Assembly: GCF_016741935.1 (NCBI RefSeq)
Contig: NZ_JAERRG010000013.1
Coordinates: 186,001-250,000 of the forward strand
DNA: 64,000 bases
Reading direction: 5' to 3'
From: Streptomyces endocoffeicus
GTDB taxonomy: Bacteria > Actinomycetota > Actinomycetes > Streptomycetales > Streptomycetaceae
Below, piece after piece: positions 16,552 to 26,944 of this stretch. The notes beneath the pieces are model-generated. The model did no database searches. It was not told the DNA's origin and saw only the letters and a program-made list of their open reading frames with translations. Every line of letters starts with the position of its first letter. Position 1 is the stretch's first letter. The position numbers and the translations under genes are program-made.

Positions 16552-17316
16552 CTACGCCGCGATGACGGCCGCCGTCGTGCGACCGCCGTCGACGTCCAGC
16601 ACGATGCCGTGGACGAACGCGGCCTCGTCGCCCGCGAGATAGACCGCCGCGTGCGCGATGGCCTCCGGACTGCCGACGCCCCCGGCCGGGGTGCCGTTCA
16701 TCATGGCCTCGCCCGGGTGCGCCGCGCCGGGTACGGGCGTGTGGACCACTCCCGGAGAGATCGCGTTCACCCGCACACCGCGCGGGCCGAACTCGGCGGC
16801 CCAGGCCCGCGTCAGGGTCTCCATCGCGCCCTTGCTGGAGCTGTAGAGCGCGCCCATCGGAATGCCCAGCCGGGCGATCCACGACCCCAGGTTGACGATC
16901 GCCCCGCCACCGGCCTCGGCCATCGCCGGAGCGACCGCGGCGGTCAGGAAGAACGGCGCCTTCACATTCACCGCGTAGACCTGGTCGAAGGACTTCTCGT
17001 CGGTGTCCGCGGTGCTGTCACCGGGGTAGATCCCGGCGTTGTTGACCAGGACGTCGATGCCTCCACCCAGAACGGAGCCCGCCTCCTCGGCCAGGGCGCG
17101 GGAGGCCTCCGCGGTTCCGTCCAGATCCGCCTGTACGAAGTCGGCCCGGCCGCCCCTCGCGCGGATGGCGTCGACCACCTCCGTACCCCGCTCGGCGCTG
17201 CGGCCGGACACCACCACATGTGCGCCCTCGGCGGCGAACCGTTCCGCGATCGCCCGCCCGATGTTGCTGGTGGCACCGGTCACCAGAGCCCTCTTGTCCT
17301 GCAGCCGTCCACTCAT
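16552..17316 (-). CDS. SDR-family oxidoreductase
   Basis: 254 residues from the ATG at 17316 (a start five codons earlier is also possible). Classical short-chain dehydrogenase: cofactor loop VTGATSNIGRAIAERFAAEG, the NNAG motif in DVLVNNAGIYPG, and the catalytic YxxxK in GALYSSSKGAMETLTRAW; C-terminal VLDVDGGRTTA. Likely NAD(P)-dependent oxidation or reduction of a hydroxyl/keto compound in the cytosol. A TetR gene lies upstream in the same direction, and a perfect 16-bp palindrome that also occurs before the TetR gene sits 83 bp upstream of this start. Confidence 0.92.
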   Translation of the reverse strand: MSGRLQDKRALVTGATSNIGRAIAERFAAEGAHVVVSGRSAERGTEVVDAIRARGGRADFVQADLDGTAEASRALAEEAGSVLGGGIDVLVNNAGIYPGDSTADTDEKSFDQVYAVNVKAPFFLTAAVAPAMAEAGGGAIVNLGSWIARLGIPMGALYSSSKGAMETLTRAWAAEFGPRGVRVNAISPGVVHTPVPGAAHPGEAMMNGTPAGGVGSPEAIAHAAVYLAGDEAAFVHGIVLDVDGGRTTAAVIAA

Positions 17317-17398
17317 CACGCACTCCCGCACGCTCGTTCACCGCACCATGGATGCCCCGCGATTCCGCCGGGGCCATGCCACTGTGCGAAGAAAAAAA

Positions 17399-17414
17399 TG
17401 GACTTGCAAGTCCA
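17399..17414. promoter_or_regulatory. 16-bp palindrome upstream of SDR gene (TetR operator)
   Basis: TGGACTTGCAAGTCCA is a perfect 16-bp palindrome next to an A-tract (17390-17398), upstream of the SDR gene. A relative, TGGACTGACTGGTCCA, lies just before the TetR gene at 18080-18095; the two share 12 of 16 bases including all outer positions. Confidence 0.75.
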
Positions 17415-17461
17415 GTATCCGGGGTCGCTCGGGCCGCCGCGGTGCGCTCATCCGTGGCCGC

Positions 17462-18064
17462 TCAGGCCGCCGCGGCGCGCCGCAGATCCCCGATTCCCTG
17501 ATCGAGCGCGGCCCGCAGATGGTCGGCTCGGCCGGTCGACTGGAGAATCAGCACACCGCCCTGGATGCCCGCCAGCAGGGCGGCCGCGCGGTGCTCGACA
17601 TCCAGCTCGGCGGGCAGCTGCCCGGCCGTCTGCAGGGCCCGGATGCCGGTGGCCAGGCTCTCCTGCCACTGCCGCATCAACGTCACCACGACATCCCGGG
17701 CGCCCGGGGTGGAGCGGCCCAGATGGAGGACCAGCGAGCCCAGCGGGCACTCCTCGCCCTGCTCCGCGTAGCGCTTGACCACCTGATCGCGCCACCGCTG
17801 CCACGCCTCCCAGGAGTCCAGGCAGCCCAGATACGGCTGCTGGTCCTCGATGACCTGGTCGGCCTCGTGGTGCGCGACCGCCAGCAGCAGCTCGTCCTTC
17901 CCCTCGGGGAAGTAGTGGAACAACTGGCTCTTGCTGGTGCGGGTGCGCGCCATGACGTCGTCGAGCGTGGCCACCGACACGTCCTTCTCGCGCAGCACCG
18001 CGGCCGCGCCCTCGATGATCCGGTTCCGGGTGGCCTTCCCCTTCGCCGTCAGCTCCTTGTGCAT
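17462..18064 (-). CDS. TetR/AcrR-family transcriptional regulator
   Basis: 200 residues. HTH: TRNRIIEGAAAVLREKDVSV and MARTRTSKSQLFHYFPEGKDEL. The C-terminal domain (ECPLGSLVLHLGRS) resembles TetR_C_11-type regulators of short-chain dehydrogenases. Located directly upstream of the SDR gene in the same direction; both genes are preceded by versions of the same palindrome, so it likely represses both. Confidence 0.92.
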   Translation of the reverse strand: MHKELTAKGKATRNRIIEGAAAVLREKDVSVATLDDVMARTRTSKSQLFHYFPEGKDELLLAVAHHEADQVIEDQQPYLGCLDSWEAWQRWRDQVVKRYAEQGEECPLGSLVLHLGRSTPGARDVVVTLMRQWQESLATGIRALQTAGQLPAELDVEHRAAALLAGIQGGVLILQSTGRADHLRAALDQGIGDLRRAAAA

Positions 18065-18079
18065 GGCGCCCCTCTGGAC

Positions 18080-18095
18080 TGGACTGACTGGTCCA
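18080..18095. promoter_or_regulatory. palindromic operator upstream of tetR (autoregulation)
   Basis: TGGACTGACTGGTCCA, within a larger repeat GACTGGAC at 18077-18084 and GTCCAGTC at 18091-18098. It lies 16 bp upstream of the TetR start and matches the palindrome before the SDR gene at its outer six and five bases. Confidence 0.72.
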
Positions 18096-18123
18096 GTCTA
18101 GCCGGGGGTATCGGCCGAGGCCG

Positions 18124-19041
18124 TCAGCCGGGGTCGTCGGCCGGCTCGGTGGCTTCCTGCCGCAGGGCATGCGCCACCGCGTTCGCCGACGCCGCGGCGG
18201 GGCCCGGCGCGTGCACGAGGCTGACGCGTCGCCACTCCTCCGCCACGCCCTCGACGGCGACGATACGCACCCCGGGCGGGACGGCGGGAAGCAGCGCCGG
18301 CGGGGCCGTGGTGATACCCGCCCCGGCCGCCACCAGGTGCAGCTTCGTCAGCCAGTCGCGGACGGTGTGGCGCACCCGGGGCCGTCCCGGCAGCCCCGGC
18401 CAGACGCCGAGCAGTGGCTCCTCCGCGGCGGCCGGGCCGGCGATCCACGGCTCGCCCGCGATCTCCTCGGCCGTGACGCTGTCGCGTCCGGCGAACCTGC
18501 CGCTCGCCGCCACCGCCACGGCCAGCCGGGTCTCGAACAGCGGCTCCACGCGCAGCGGCGGGGCGTCGGTGTCGGGGGAGCGGTGAGGTGGCCTGGAGGT
18601 CAGCAGGGCGATATCGAGGGTGCCGGTGCGCAACGCCCGCACCAGCGACGGGGTGGTGCCCTCCCGTGTGCTCACCCGGATCCGGGGGTGCTCCCGGCGC
18701 AGGGTGGCCAGGGCACGGGACACGATCACCGCTCCGGCGGTGGGGAAGAAGCCGAGCCGGACCGGGACGTCCTCCGCCTCGTCCCCGCGCAACTCCCGGT
18801 CGGCCGCGTCGAGCGCGTCCAGTGCGACCACGGCGTGCCGCAGCAGGGCACGCCCCTCGGCGGTCAGCCGCACACCGCCGGGGTGGCGGTCGAAGAGCCG
18901 GGCACCGGCCGCCTGCTCCAGCGCGGCCACCTGCCGGGAGACGGCCGACTGGGTGTACCCGAGCGCCTCCGCCGCGGCGGTGATCGTGCCCCGCTCCGCC
19001 ACCTCGCGCAGTACCCGCAGCCCGACCAGGGTCATGTCCAT
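18124..19041 (-). CDS. LysR-family transcriptional regulator
   Basis: 305 residues from the ATG at 19041 (MDMTLVGLRVLREVAERGT); an alternative ATG is two codons later, and longer starts add a leader with no family match. HTH: GTITAAAEALGYTQSAVSRQVAALEQAAG. The effector domain follows from about residue 90. It is divergent from a tautomerase gene, and a perfect inverted repeat lies in the gap between them. Confidence 0.9.
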   Translation of the reverse strand: MDMTLVGLRVLREVAERGTITAAAEALGYTQSAVSRQVAALEQAAGARLFDRHPGGVRLTAEGRALLRHAVVALDALDAADRELRGDEAEDVPVRLGFFPTAGAVIVSRALATLRREHPRIRVSTREGTTPSLVRALRTGTLDIALLTSRPPHRSPDTDAPPLRVEPLFETRLAVAVAASGRFAGRDSVTAEEIAGEPWIAGPAAAEEPLLGVWPGLPGRPRVRHTVRDWLTKLHLVAAGAGITTAPPALLPAVPPGVRIVAVEGVAEEWRRVSLVHAPGPAAASANAVAHALRQEATEPADDPG

Positions 19042-19081
19042 GAGCGCACGTCCATGCGCACGCAGCATACCGGCCATGCGA

Positions 19082-19102
19082 GACATTCGTTGGCGGAATG
19101 TC
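19082..19102. promoter_or_regulatory. inverted repeat in LysR/tautomerase gap
   Basis: GACATTC at 19082-19088 and GAATGTC at 19096-19102 are perfect inverted copies separated by 7 bp, centred 66 bp upstream of the tautomerase start and 50 bp upstream of the LysR start. The layout fits a LysR recognition site. Confidence 0.55.
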
Positions 19103-19157
19103 GTGGGCGTTCCTAGCGTGGTGAACACACACCACAGCGGAACGGAAACGACACACC

Positions 19158-19565
19158 ATGCCTCTGGTCAACATCTACCTGCGCGAGGGCACCACCCCGG
19201 AGTACCGCCGGAATGTCTCGCTGGGCATCCACCGGTCCATGGTGGACGTCCTGAAGGTGCCGCAGGACGATCAGTTCCACCTCATCCACGAGCTCAAGCC
19301 CGAGAACGTGCAGACGCAGCCGGTGTTCTTCGGCATCCGCCGCGGCGACCGCACGATGTTCATCCAGCTCTTCTTCAACGACCGCGACCCCGAGCAGAAG
19401 GCGGAGCTGTTCGCGGCCATCCGCGGGAATCTCCGGCTGTACGCGGACGTCCCCGAGGAGGACATCCTCCTGTGCGCGGTCGAGACGAACAGCGAGAACT
19501 GGTGGGCGGCCGGGCGGACCGTCAACCCCCGGACGGGCTACGACGAGCGCATGGACATCGATTGA
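19158..19565 (+). CDS. tautomerase-family protein (4-OT/MIF fold)
   Basis: 135 residues. The chain begins MPLVNIYLREGTTPEYRR; after Met removal the Pro would be the catalytic base of the tautomerase superfamily. The two beta-alpha-beta repeats and the 135-residue length match the Tautomerase_2 group rather than the 60-residue 4-OT. Probable isomerisation of enol or halogenated acids in the cytosol; the substrate is unknown. Divergent from a LysR regulator, and convergent with kdpC (29 bp between stops). Confidence 0.87.
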   Translation: MPLVNIYLREGTTPEYRRNVSLGIHRSMVDVLKVPQDDQFHLIHELKPENVQTQPVFFGIRRGDRTMFIQLFFNDRDPEQKAELFAAIRGNLRLYADVPEEDILLCAVETNSENWWAAGRTVNPRTGYDERMDID

Positions 19566-19594
19566 CCATCGATGGACATCGTTCGGGGCGCGCC

Positions 19595-20224
19595 TCATCC
19601 GTGGTCGGCCAGCGCCGCGTTGAGCTGGACGACGTTCACCCGCCGCTCGCCCAGGAAGCCGAGGACACGGTCCTGGACATGGGCGGTGACCAGCGCGCGC
19701 ACGATTGCCGGCCGCAGACCGCGCGCCGTGGCCACCCGGTTCACCTGCTGGTAGGCGTACGCCGCGGAGATGTGCGGATCCAGGCCGGAGCCGGAGGCGG
19801 TGACCGCGTCCGCGGGGACGTCCCCGGGGGCGACACCGTCGAACCGCGCGACCGCGGCACGCCGCGCCTCGACCGTCCGCACCAGGACCGGGTTGTTGGG
19901 GCCGAGGTTGGAGGCGCCGGAGGCCAGCGGGTCGTATCCGCCGGCGGACGGGCGGGGCTGGAACCACGCGGGATCGGGTCGGGGCGCCCGGCCGGAGCCC
20001 CCGGGGCGTTCCCCGGGCAGGGCGAAGTTCTGGCCGAGGAGGGTGGAGCCCATAACCGTACCGTGCCGGGTGATCCGTGAGCCGTTGGCCTGGTACGGGA
20101 AGGCGCCCTGGGCCACGCCGGTGACGGCCAGAGGATAGAGGACGCCGGTGACGAGGGTGAACACGACCAGGATCCGCAGGGCGGTCAGGTGGTTGCGGAC
20201 CACGGGGGGAAGCGGCTTGGTCAT
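19595..20224 (-). CDS. kdpC: potassium-transporting ATPase subunit KdpC
   Basis: 209 residues. One N-terminal membrane helix (TALRILVVFTLVTGVLYPLA) then a soluble part with the family blocks GSTLLGQNF, SGASNLGPNNPVL, VTASGSGLDPHIS and AAYAYQQVNRVATARGL. KdpC assembles with KdpA and KdpB in the high-affinity K+ pump. It is the last gene of the operon, 39 bp after kdpB. Confidence 0.97.
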   Translation of the reverse strand: MTKPLPPVVRNHLTALRILVVFTLVTGVLYPLAVTGVAQGAFPYQANGSRITRHGTVMGSTLLGQNFALPGERPGGSGRAPRPDPAWFQPRPSAGGYDPLASGASNLGPNNPVLVRTVEARRAAVARFDGVAPGDVPADAVTASGSGLDPHISAAYAYQQVNRVATARGLRPAIVRALVTAHVQDRVLGFLGERRVNVVQLNAALADHG

Positions 20225-20263
20225 GGTGGCGCCTTCTGCCAGACCGTCCTGGCGGGTCGTCGG

Positions 20264-22362
<2,099 letters not shown>

Positions 22363-22366
<4 letters not shown>

Positions 22367-24027
22367 TGGAGCCCTTCCGCGAGCGGTCCCAGCGAGAGAG
22401 CGGGGAAGTAGGTGAGGCCGACGACGATGAGGACCACGGCGGTGAGCAGACCGACGAACTGCGGCCGGTGGGTGGGCAGGGTCCCGGCCGTGACCGGCAC
22501 CGGGGCCTGCCCGGCGAGCGACCCGGCCAGCGCCAGGACGAACACCATCGGCAGGAACCGCCCGAAGAGCATGGCCAGGCCGAGCACGGTGTTGTACCAG
22601 GCGGTGTCGACGGAGAGCCCGGCGAAGGCGGAGCCGTTGTTGTTGCCCGCCGAGGTGAAGGCGTACAGCACCTCGGAGAAGCCGTGCGGCCCGGGATTGA
22701 GCATCCCGGCGCGTTCCCCCGGCCGCGCCATCGCGAGACCCGCGCCGGCCAGCACCACCGCCGGGGTGGTCAGGATGTACAGGGAGGCGAACTTCATCTC
22801 CCGCCCGCGCAGCTTCTTGCCCAGGTACTCGGGGGTGCGCCCGACCATCAACCCGGCCACGAAGACCGCGATGACCGCGAGGACGAGCATGCCGTAGAGG
22901 CCGGAACCGGTGCCGCCGGGCGCGATTTCGCCCAGCATCATGTTGAAGATCGTCATCCCGCCGCCGAACGGCGAGTACGAGTCATGGGCGGAGTCGATCG
23001 CGCCGGTGGAGGTGAGGGTGGTGGCGGCGGCGAAGAGGGCCGAGGCCCAGACGCCGAGCCGCTGCTCCTTGCCCTCCGCCATGCCGCCCGCCGCGTGGCC
23101 CGCCCGGCTGCTGACGCCGTGCAGTTCGTTGACGGTGACGATGGCGACCGAGGCGGCCCAGATCAGCGCCATGACCGCCACGATCGCGTACCCCTGCCGG
23201 TGGTCGCCGGCCATCCGGCCGAAGGTGCGCGGCAGCGCGAAGGCGATCGCCAGCAGCAGATAGATCTCCAGCCAGTTGGTGAAGGCGTTGGGGTTCTCGA
23301 AGGGATGGCTGGAGTTGGCGTTGTAGAAGCCGCCGCCGTTGGTGCCCAGCTCCTTGATGACCTCCTGGGAGGCCACCGGGCCTCCGATGACGCTCTGGTG
23401 GCCCCCGGCGATGGTCGGGACCGTCTCCACCCCGTGGAAGTTCTGGATCACACCGCCCGCCACCAGCACGATCGCGAAGACGAACGCGAGCGGGAGGAGG
23501 ACCCGCAGCACGATCCGCGTCAGATCCACCCAGAAGTTGCCGACCCGGTCGGTCCCGGTGCGGGTGAAGCCGCGGATCAGGGCCGCGACGACGGCGATGC
23601 CCACCGCCGCCGAGACGAAGTTCTGCACCGCGAGCCCGGCCATCTGCACCAGATGGCCCAGGGTCGACTCGCCGGAGTACGACTGCCAGTTGGTGTTGGT
23701 GACGAAGGAGGCGGCCGTGTTGAAGGACTGGTCCGCGGGCATCGGCGGTCTGCCGAGCGACAGCGGCAGGCAGCTCTGCAGCCGCAGGAATCCGTACAGG
23801 AAGAGCACCGACACCGCGGAGAACGCGAGCACCCCGCGCAGATAGGCGCTCCACCGCTGATCGGCGTCCCCGTCCACCCCCGCCAGCCGGTAGACCAGCC
23901 GCTCGGCGCGCAGATGCCGGGGCGTGGTGAGGACGTGGGCGATCGCGTCGCCCAGCGGCCGGTAGGTCAGGGCCAGTGCCGCCACCAGCGCCACGATCTG
24001 GAGCCAGCCCGCGAGGGTGCCGCTCAC
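22363..24027 (-). CDS. kdpA: potassium-transporting ATPase subunit KdpA
   Basis: 554 residues, about ten membrane helices. The four selectivity-filter-like loops are recognisable (for example NTNWQSYSGES, TNGGGFYNANSSHPFENP, FTSAGNNNGSAF). It forms the K+ channel-like subunit. GTG start at 24027, sharing one base with the kdpF stop TAG. Confidence 0.97.
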
Positions 24028-24116
24028 TAGAACTTCTCCGGGAAGATCAGGGCCAGCACCAGATAGCCGAGCAGGGCGGCGGCCACGATCAGCCCGACGA
24101 GGTTGTCGGCGCTCAC
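24027..24116 (-). CDS. kdpF: KdpF, small membrane subunit of the Kdp ATPase
   Basis: 29 residues starting with GTG at 24116: a single membrane helix with DNLVGLIVAAALLGYLVLAL and the typical LIFPEKF ending. KdpF stabilises the KdpABC complex. Its stop overlaps the kdpA start by 1 bp, and its own start overlaps the stop of a second small membrane peptide as GTGA. Confidence 0.93.
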   Translation of the reverse strand: MSADNLVGLIVAAALLGYLVLALIFPEKF

Positions 24117-24196
24117 AGCCGCTCGGCGCCTCTCGCGACGGCGCCGATGACGGCGAACACGGCGACGGTCAGGACGATGAACACCACATCTGACAT
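24113..24196 (-). CDS. 27-residue membrane peptide upstream of kdpF
   Basis: ATG at 24196 to TGA at 24113: MSDVVFIVLTVAVFAVIGAV followed by a short positively charged tail (ARGAERL). It is one hydrophobic helix with a cytoplasmic basic end by the positive-inside rule. It is coupled to kdpF by a GTGA overlap and is first in the kdp operon. Not recognised as a named Kdp subunit; its tight coupling and helix suggest a second small partner of the complex. It is easily missed because of its size. Confidence 0.75.
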   Translation of the reverse strand: MSDVVFIVLTVAVFAVIGAVARGAERL

Positions 24197-24567
24197 ACGG
24201 ACACCACCCCGGCGGCTCGGGTCGTAAGGGCCGTGACCGTTCACCACCTCGGCCACCGACGACCCTTGTTAGCGCGACCCCGGCGCCCCGCCCGAGACGT
24301 CGGCGGTGTCCGCGCGCAAATCAGGCCGATGGAGTGAACGGGCGGTGCCCAGGGGCGCCCCGGGGACCGGGGGCGGAGTCCACCTCGGGCAGGTCCTCGG
24401 GCAGGTCGACGCCCGGGTCCTGACGCTCTCCTGACGTCGGCCGCGCGGGTCCGTCAGCGCCGCGTCAATGCCCGAGCGTGGGGCGTAAGAGCGGCGACAA
24501 GACCCATGGATCGCCCCTCCGCGCCGTGCGAGGTTGGGATCTCGCGGCGGAGAGGGCCGCGGAACGG

Positions 24568-24585
24568 CCACTCAGTGGTGAGTGG
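24568..24585. repeat. perfect 7-bp inverted repeat, 4-nt loop
   Basis: CCACTCA-GTGG-TGAGTGG. Isolated in the non-coding gap between kdp and lysA; could be an operator or a small hairpin. No gene start is adjacent, so the function is open. Confidence 0.5.
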
Positions 24586-24757
24586 GGTATCAGCGCGATG
24601 ACCAGCACCGTCGCCGCTGAAATCCGCGACCCGGCGCGTTCACGGTGCCCGGCACCGTACCTGAGTGCGCGTCGGTCCCTGTGGGAACACCGCCTTCCGC
24701 CCTCCCCGCTCTCTCCGCCGCGCACCGGCCCTCCTGGGCCGGACCACCGGACACCTC

Positions 24758-24789
24758 GGGGAGGGGCGGCGATCGCGCCGCCCCTCCCC
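24758..24789 (-). terminator. strong hairpin terminator after lysA-like gene
   Basis: A perfect 14-bp stem, GGGGAGGGGCGGCG at 24758-24771 and its complement at 24776-24789, with a 4-nt loop, 30 bp beyond the lysA-like stop. No T-run follows, as is common for Streptomyces terminators. Confidence 0.85.
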
Positions 24790-24819
24790 GGGGCCTCGGG
24801 CCCCGTGCCCCTCCCGTCG

Positions 24820-26175
24820 CTACAGACCGACGTCCCGGCGACGGATGTCGTCCAGCGACTCACGCCGGATCAGCAGCCGCGCCCTGCCGTCGGCCACGGC
24901 GACCACCGGCGGGCGGCCGACCAGGTTGTAGCCGGACGCCATGGACAGGTGGTACGCGCCCGCCACCGGCACCGCGAGCAGATCCCCGGGGCGGATGTCG
25001 CCCGGCAGCTCCGTCTCGCCCGCCAGGACGTCCCCGGCCTCGCAGTGGCGTCCGGCCACGGTGGCGGGGGCGAGCGGCGCCGCGCCGGCGCGGCCCACGA
25101 GCCGGGGCGCGTAGCGCACTCCGTACAGCGCCGGGCGGGGGTTGTCGCTCATCCCGCCGTCCACGGCCACGAAGGTGCGGTGTCCGGTGCGCTTGACGGC
25201 CAGGACCCGGTACAGCGCGACCCCGGCCGGTCCGACGACGGCGCGGCCCGGTTCGATGATCAGCCGTGGTACGGGCAGTCCGGCCGCCGCGCAGCTGTCG
25301 GCCAGTTCGGCGCGCAGCCGGGGCCCGAGCGCGGCGATGTCGAGGGCGGGCTCGCCGGGGCGGTAGGCGATGCCGTGCCCACCGCCCAGATCCAGCTCGG
25401 GGAGGGTGACCCCGTGCTGGTCCCGGACCCTGGCCAGCAGCCCGACCATGCGCCGTACCGCCGCCAGATAGGGCTTGGCGGAGGTGATCTGGGAGCCCAG
25501 GTGGCAGTGCGGGCCCGCCAGTTCCAGGCGTGGCTGGTCGAGGATCCGGGCGATGGCGTGGTGTGCCGAGCCGTCGGTGAGCGACAGGCCGAACTTCTGG
25601 TCGTCGGTGCCGGTACGGACCTTGGCGTGGCCGCCCGCGGCGATGCCCGGCGCGACCCGGACCATGACCTTCTGGCGGCTGCCCTCGGGCACGGCGACGG
25701 CCAGCCGGGCGATCTCCGAGGGGCTGTCGATGACGATGCGCCCGACCCCGAGGCGCAGGGCGGCCTGGAGGTCGTACGGGCTCTTGGCGTTGCCGTGCAG
25801 CACGATGTGCTCGGGCGGGAAACCGGTGGTGACCGCGAGCTCCAGCTCCCCGGCCGAGCACACGTCCAGGCCCAGGCCCTCCTCCTCCGCCCAGTGCGCC
25901 ATCGCGCGGCACAGGAACGCCTTGGCGGCGTAGAGGACGGCGGCCCCCGGGAACGCCTCGCGGTAGGCGCGGCAGCGGGCCCGCACCTCGGCCTCGTCGA
26001 GGAGGTACACCGGGGTGCCGAAGCGGTCCGCGAGCTCGGTGAGCGGCACTCCGCCGACGGCCAGGTCGCCGTCGGCGAGCGGGACGGCCGAGGCGGGCCA
26101 GACGGACAGCGCGGCGTCGCGGGGCGGGGTGCGGGGTGCGGGGTGTGCGGTGCCCGGGACCAGTGGCGTGACCAT
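24820..26175 (-). CDS. lysA: diaminopimelate decarboxylase-type PLP enzyme
   Basis: 451 residues from the ATG at 26175, with GAGGGAGG 8 bp upstream. Fold-III PLP decarboxylase: cofactor Lys85 in LYAAKAFLC, PHCHLGSQIT, EPGRAVVGPAGVALYRVL, and VDGGMSDNPRPALYGVRY, with the C-terminal CEAGDVLAGE. It would turn meso-diaminopimelate into lysine. An N-terminal Pro-rich extension of about 30 residues precedes the core. Context (an SAV_915 gene 11 bp upstream, no aspartate-pathway genes) suggests a second copy or a related substrate. Confidence 0.88.
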   Translation of the reverse strand: MVTPLVPGTAHPAPRTPPRDAALSVWPASAVPLADGDLAVGGVPLTELADRFGTPVYLLDEAEVRARCRAYREAFPGAAVLYAAKAFLCRAMAHWAEEEGLGLDVCSAGELELAVTTGFPPEHIVLHGNAKSPYDLQAALRLGVGRIVIDSPSEIARLAVAVPEGSRQKVMVRVAPGIAAGGHAKVRTGTDDQKFGLSLTDGSAHHAIARILDQPRLELAGPHCHLGSQITSAKPYLAAVRRMVGLLARVRDQHGVTLPELDLGGGHGIAYRPGEPALDIAALGPRLRAELADSCAAAGLPVPRLIIEPGRAVVGPAGVALYRVLAVKRTGHRTFVAVDGGMSDNPRPALYGVRYAPRLVGRAGAAPLAPATVAGRHCEAGDVLAGETELPGDIRPGDLLAVPVAGAYHLSMASGYNLVGRPPVVAVADGRARLLIRRESLDDIRRRDVGL

Positions 26176-26186
26176 GGCGTCCTCCC

Positions 26187-26690
26187 TCAGCCGAGCCATG
26201 CGCTGAGGACCCCGACGAGGGCCGCGGCCCCCGCCACCCGCAAGGCGCCGACGGCCTGCGGGCCCCATGCGGGCGTGGTGTCGTGGCGGCGCGGTGGCGC
26301 CGGTGGTGCGACCGCGAGCGTGGTGTCCTGGTGGCGCTTCGGGGCCGGTCGTGCGACCGCGAGCGCGGTGTCTCGGCGGCGCTCCGGCGCCTGTGGTGCG
26401 ATGTCGCGGACCGCGAGGCGTGGATCCACGGTGAGCGAGGTGGCGCCGAGCGGCTCGGCGAGGGCGCGCAGCGCCGGTTCGCCGAGCCGGATCCACGGCT
26501 GCCGGGCGCCGAGCACCGCGGTCAGCCGCCGCCGGGTGGAGAAGCCGACGGCGGTGCGGCCGCCGTGGGGCGTACGGAAGACGCGCAGGGCGGAGCCGGC
26601 GGGTCCCGGCCGGACGGGGACGTACAGGACGCGTCCGGCCGGGACGGGTTCGTCGGGCTCGGGGTCGTCTCCGTACAGACGGTCGTTCAT
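26187..26690 (-). CDS. SAV_915-family protein, C-terminal membrane helix
   Basis: 167 residues from the ATG at 26690. The N-terminal 80 residues (RVLYVPVRPGPAGSALRVFR and TAVGFSTRRRLTAVLG) match the SAV_915/SseB-like domain found in Streptomyces, of unknown function. A middle part has three 15-residue repeats of the type RRxDTTLAVAxPAP, followed by a hydrophobic C-terminal helix (AVGALRVAGAAALVGVLSAW), so it may be membrane-anchored. Same direction as lysA and probably co-transcribed with it. Confidence 0.7.
   Translation of the reverse strand: MNDRLYGDDPEPDEPVPAGRVLYVPVRPGPAGSALRVFRTPHGGRTAVGFSTRRRLTAVLGARQPWIRLGEPALRALAEPLGATSLTVDPRLAVRDIAPQAPERRRDTALAVARPAPKRHQDTTLAVAPPAPPRRHDTTPAWGPQAVGALRVAGAAALVGVLSAWLG
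26277..26411. repeat. three 45-bp imperfect tandem repeats in SAV_915-type gene
   Basis: Units at about 26277-26321, 26322-26366 and 26367-26411, each encoding 15 residues in the linker between the SAV_915 domain and the C-terminal helix. The unit length is a multiple of three, so copy number can vary without a frame change. Confidence 0.7.
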
Positions 26691-26862
26691 GACGTGCCTC
26701 CAGGGGCGAGGGGATGGCCCCGGACCCGACAGCGGACCGGGGCCGGAACAGGACGCTAATTCCCGCGCCCCGCGGTGGGTCCCCGTCCCTGACGGGACGC
26801 TGACGCGAGGACGGGCAGTCTTGACGCGACGCTGGCGCGACGCCCCGGGCGCACTATGGCCG

Positions 26863-26906
26863 GGGCGCACCATGGAAGGACGCCCCGGGCGCACCATGGA
26901 AGGACG
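26863..26906. repeat. 20-bp direct repeat upstream of kdpD
   Basis: GGGCGCACCATGGAAGGACG at 26863-26882 is repeated exactly at 26887-26906, with a further partial copy around 26839-26860. It lies 40-100 bp upstream of the kdpD start, where a promoter or regulator site would be expected. Confidence 0.75.
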
Positions 26907-26944
26907 AGGGCTGTGGCCGCGGCAGGGTGCACAGGAGGCCGTCG

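Larger units (their letters stand above)
24197..24819. other. 620-bp intergenic region, kdp promoter side to lysA 3' side
   Basis: No convincing coding region on either strand. It should hold the kdp promoter and leader. Visible structure: GGGTCGT at 24219-24225 against ACGACCC at 24259-24265 in the kdp leader; CCACTCA at 24568-24574 against TGAGTGG at 24579-24585 (4-base loop); and a terminator at 24758-24789. No c-di-AMP riboswitch signature was recognised. Confidence 0.6.

Noticed and set aside
24197..24320. Possible c-di-AMP (ydaO-type) riboswitch upstream of kdp
   Set aside because: Only a short GGGTCGT/ACGACCC stem is visible; the conserved ydaO core was not recognised.
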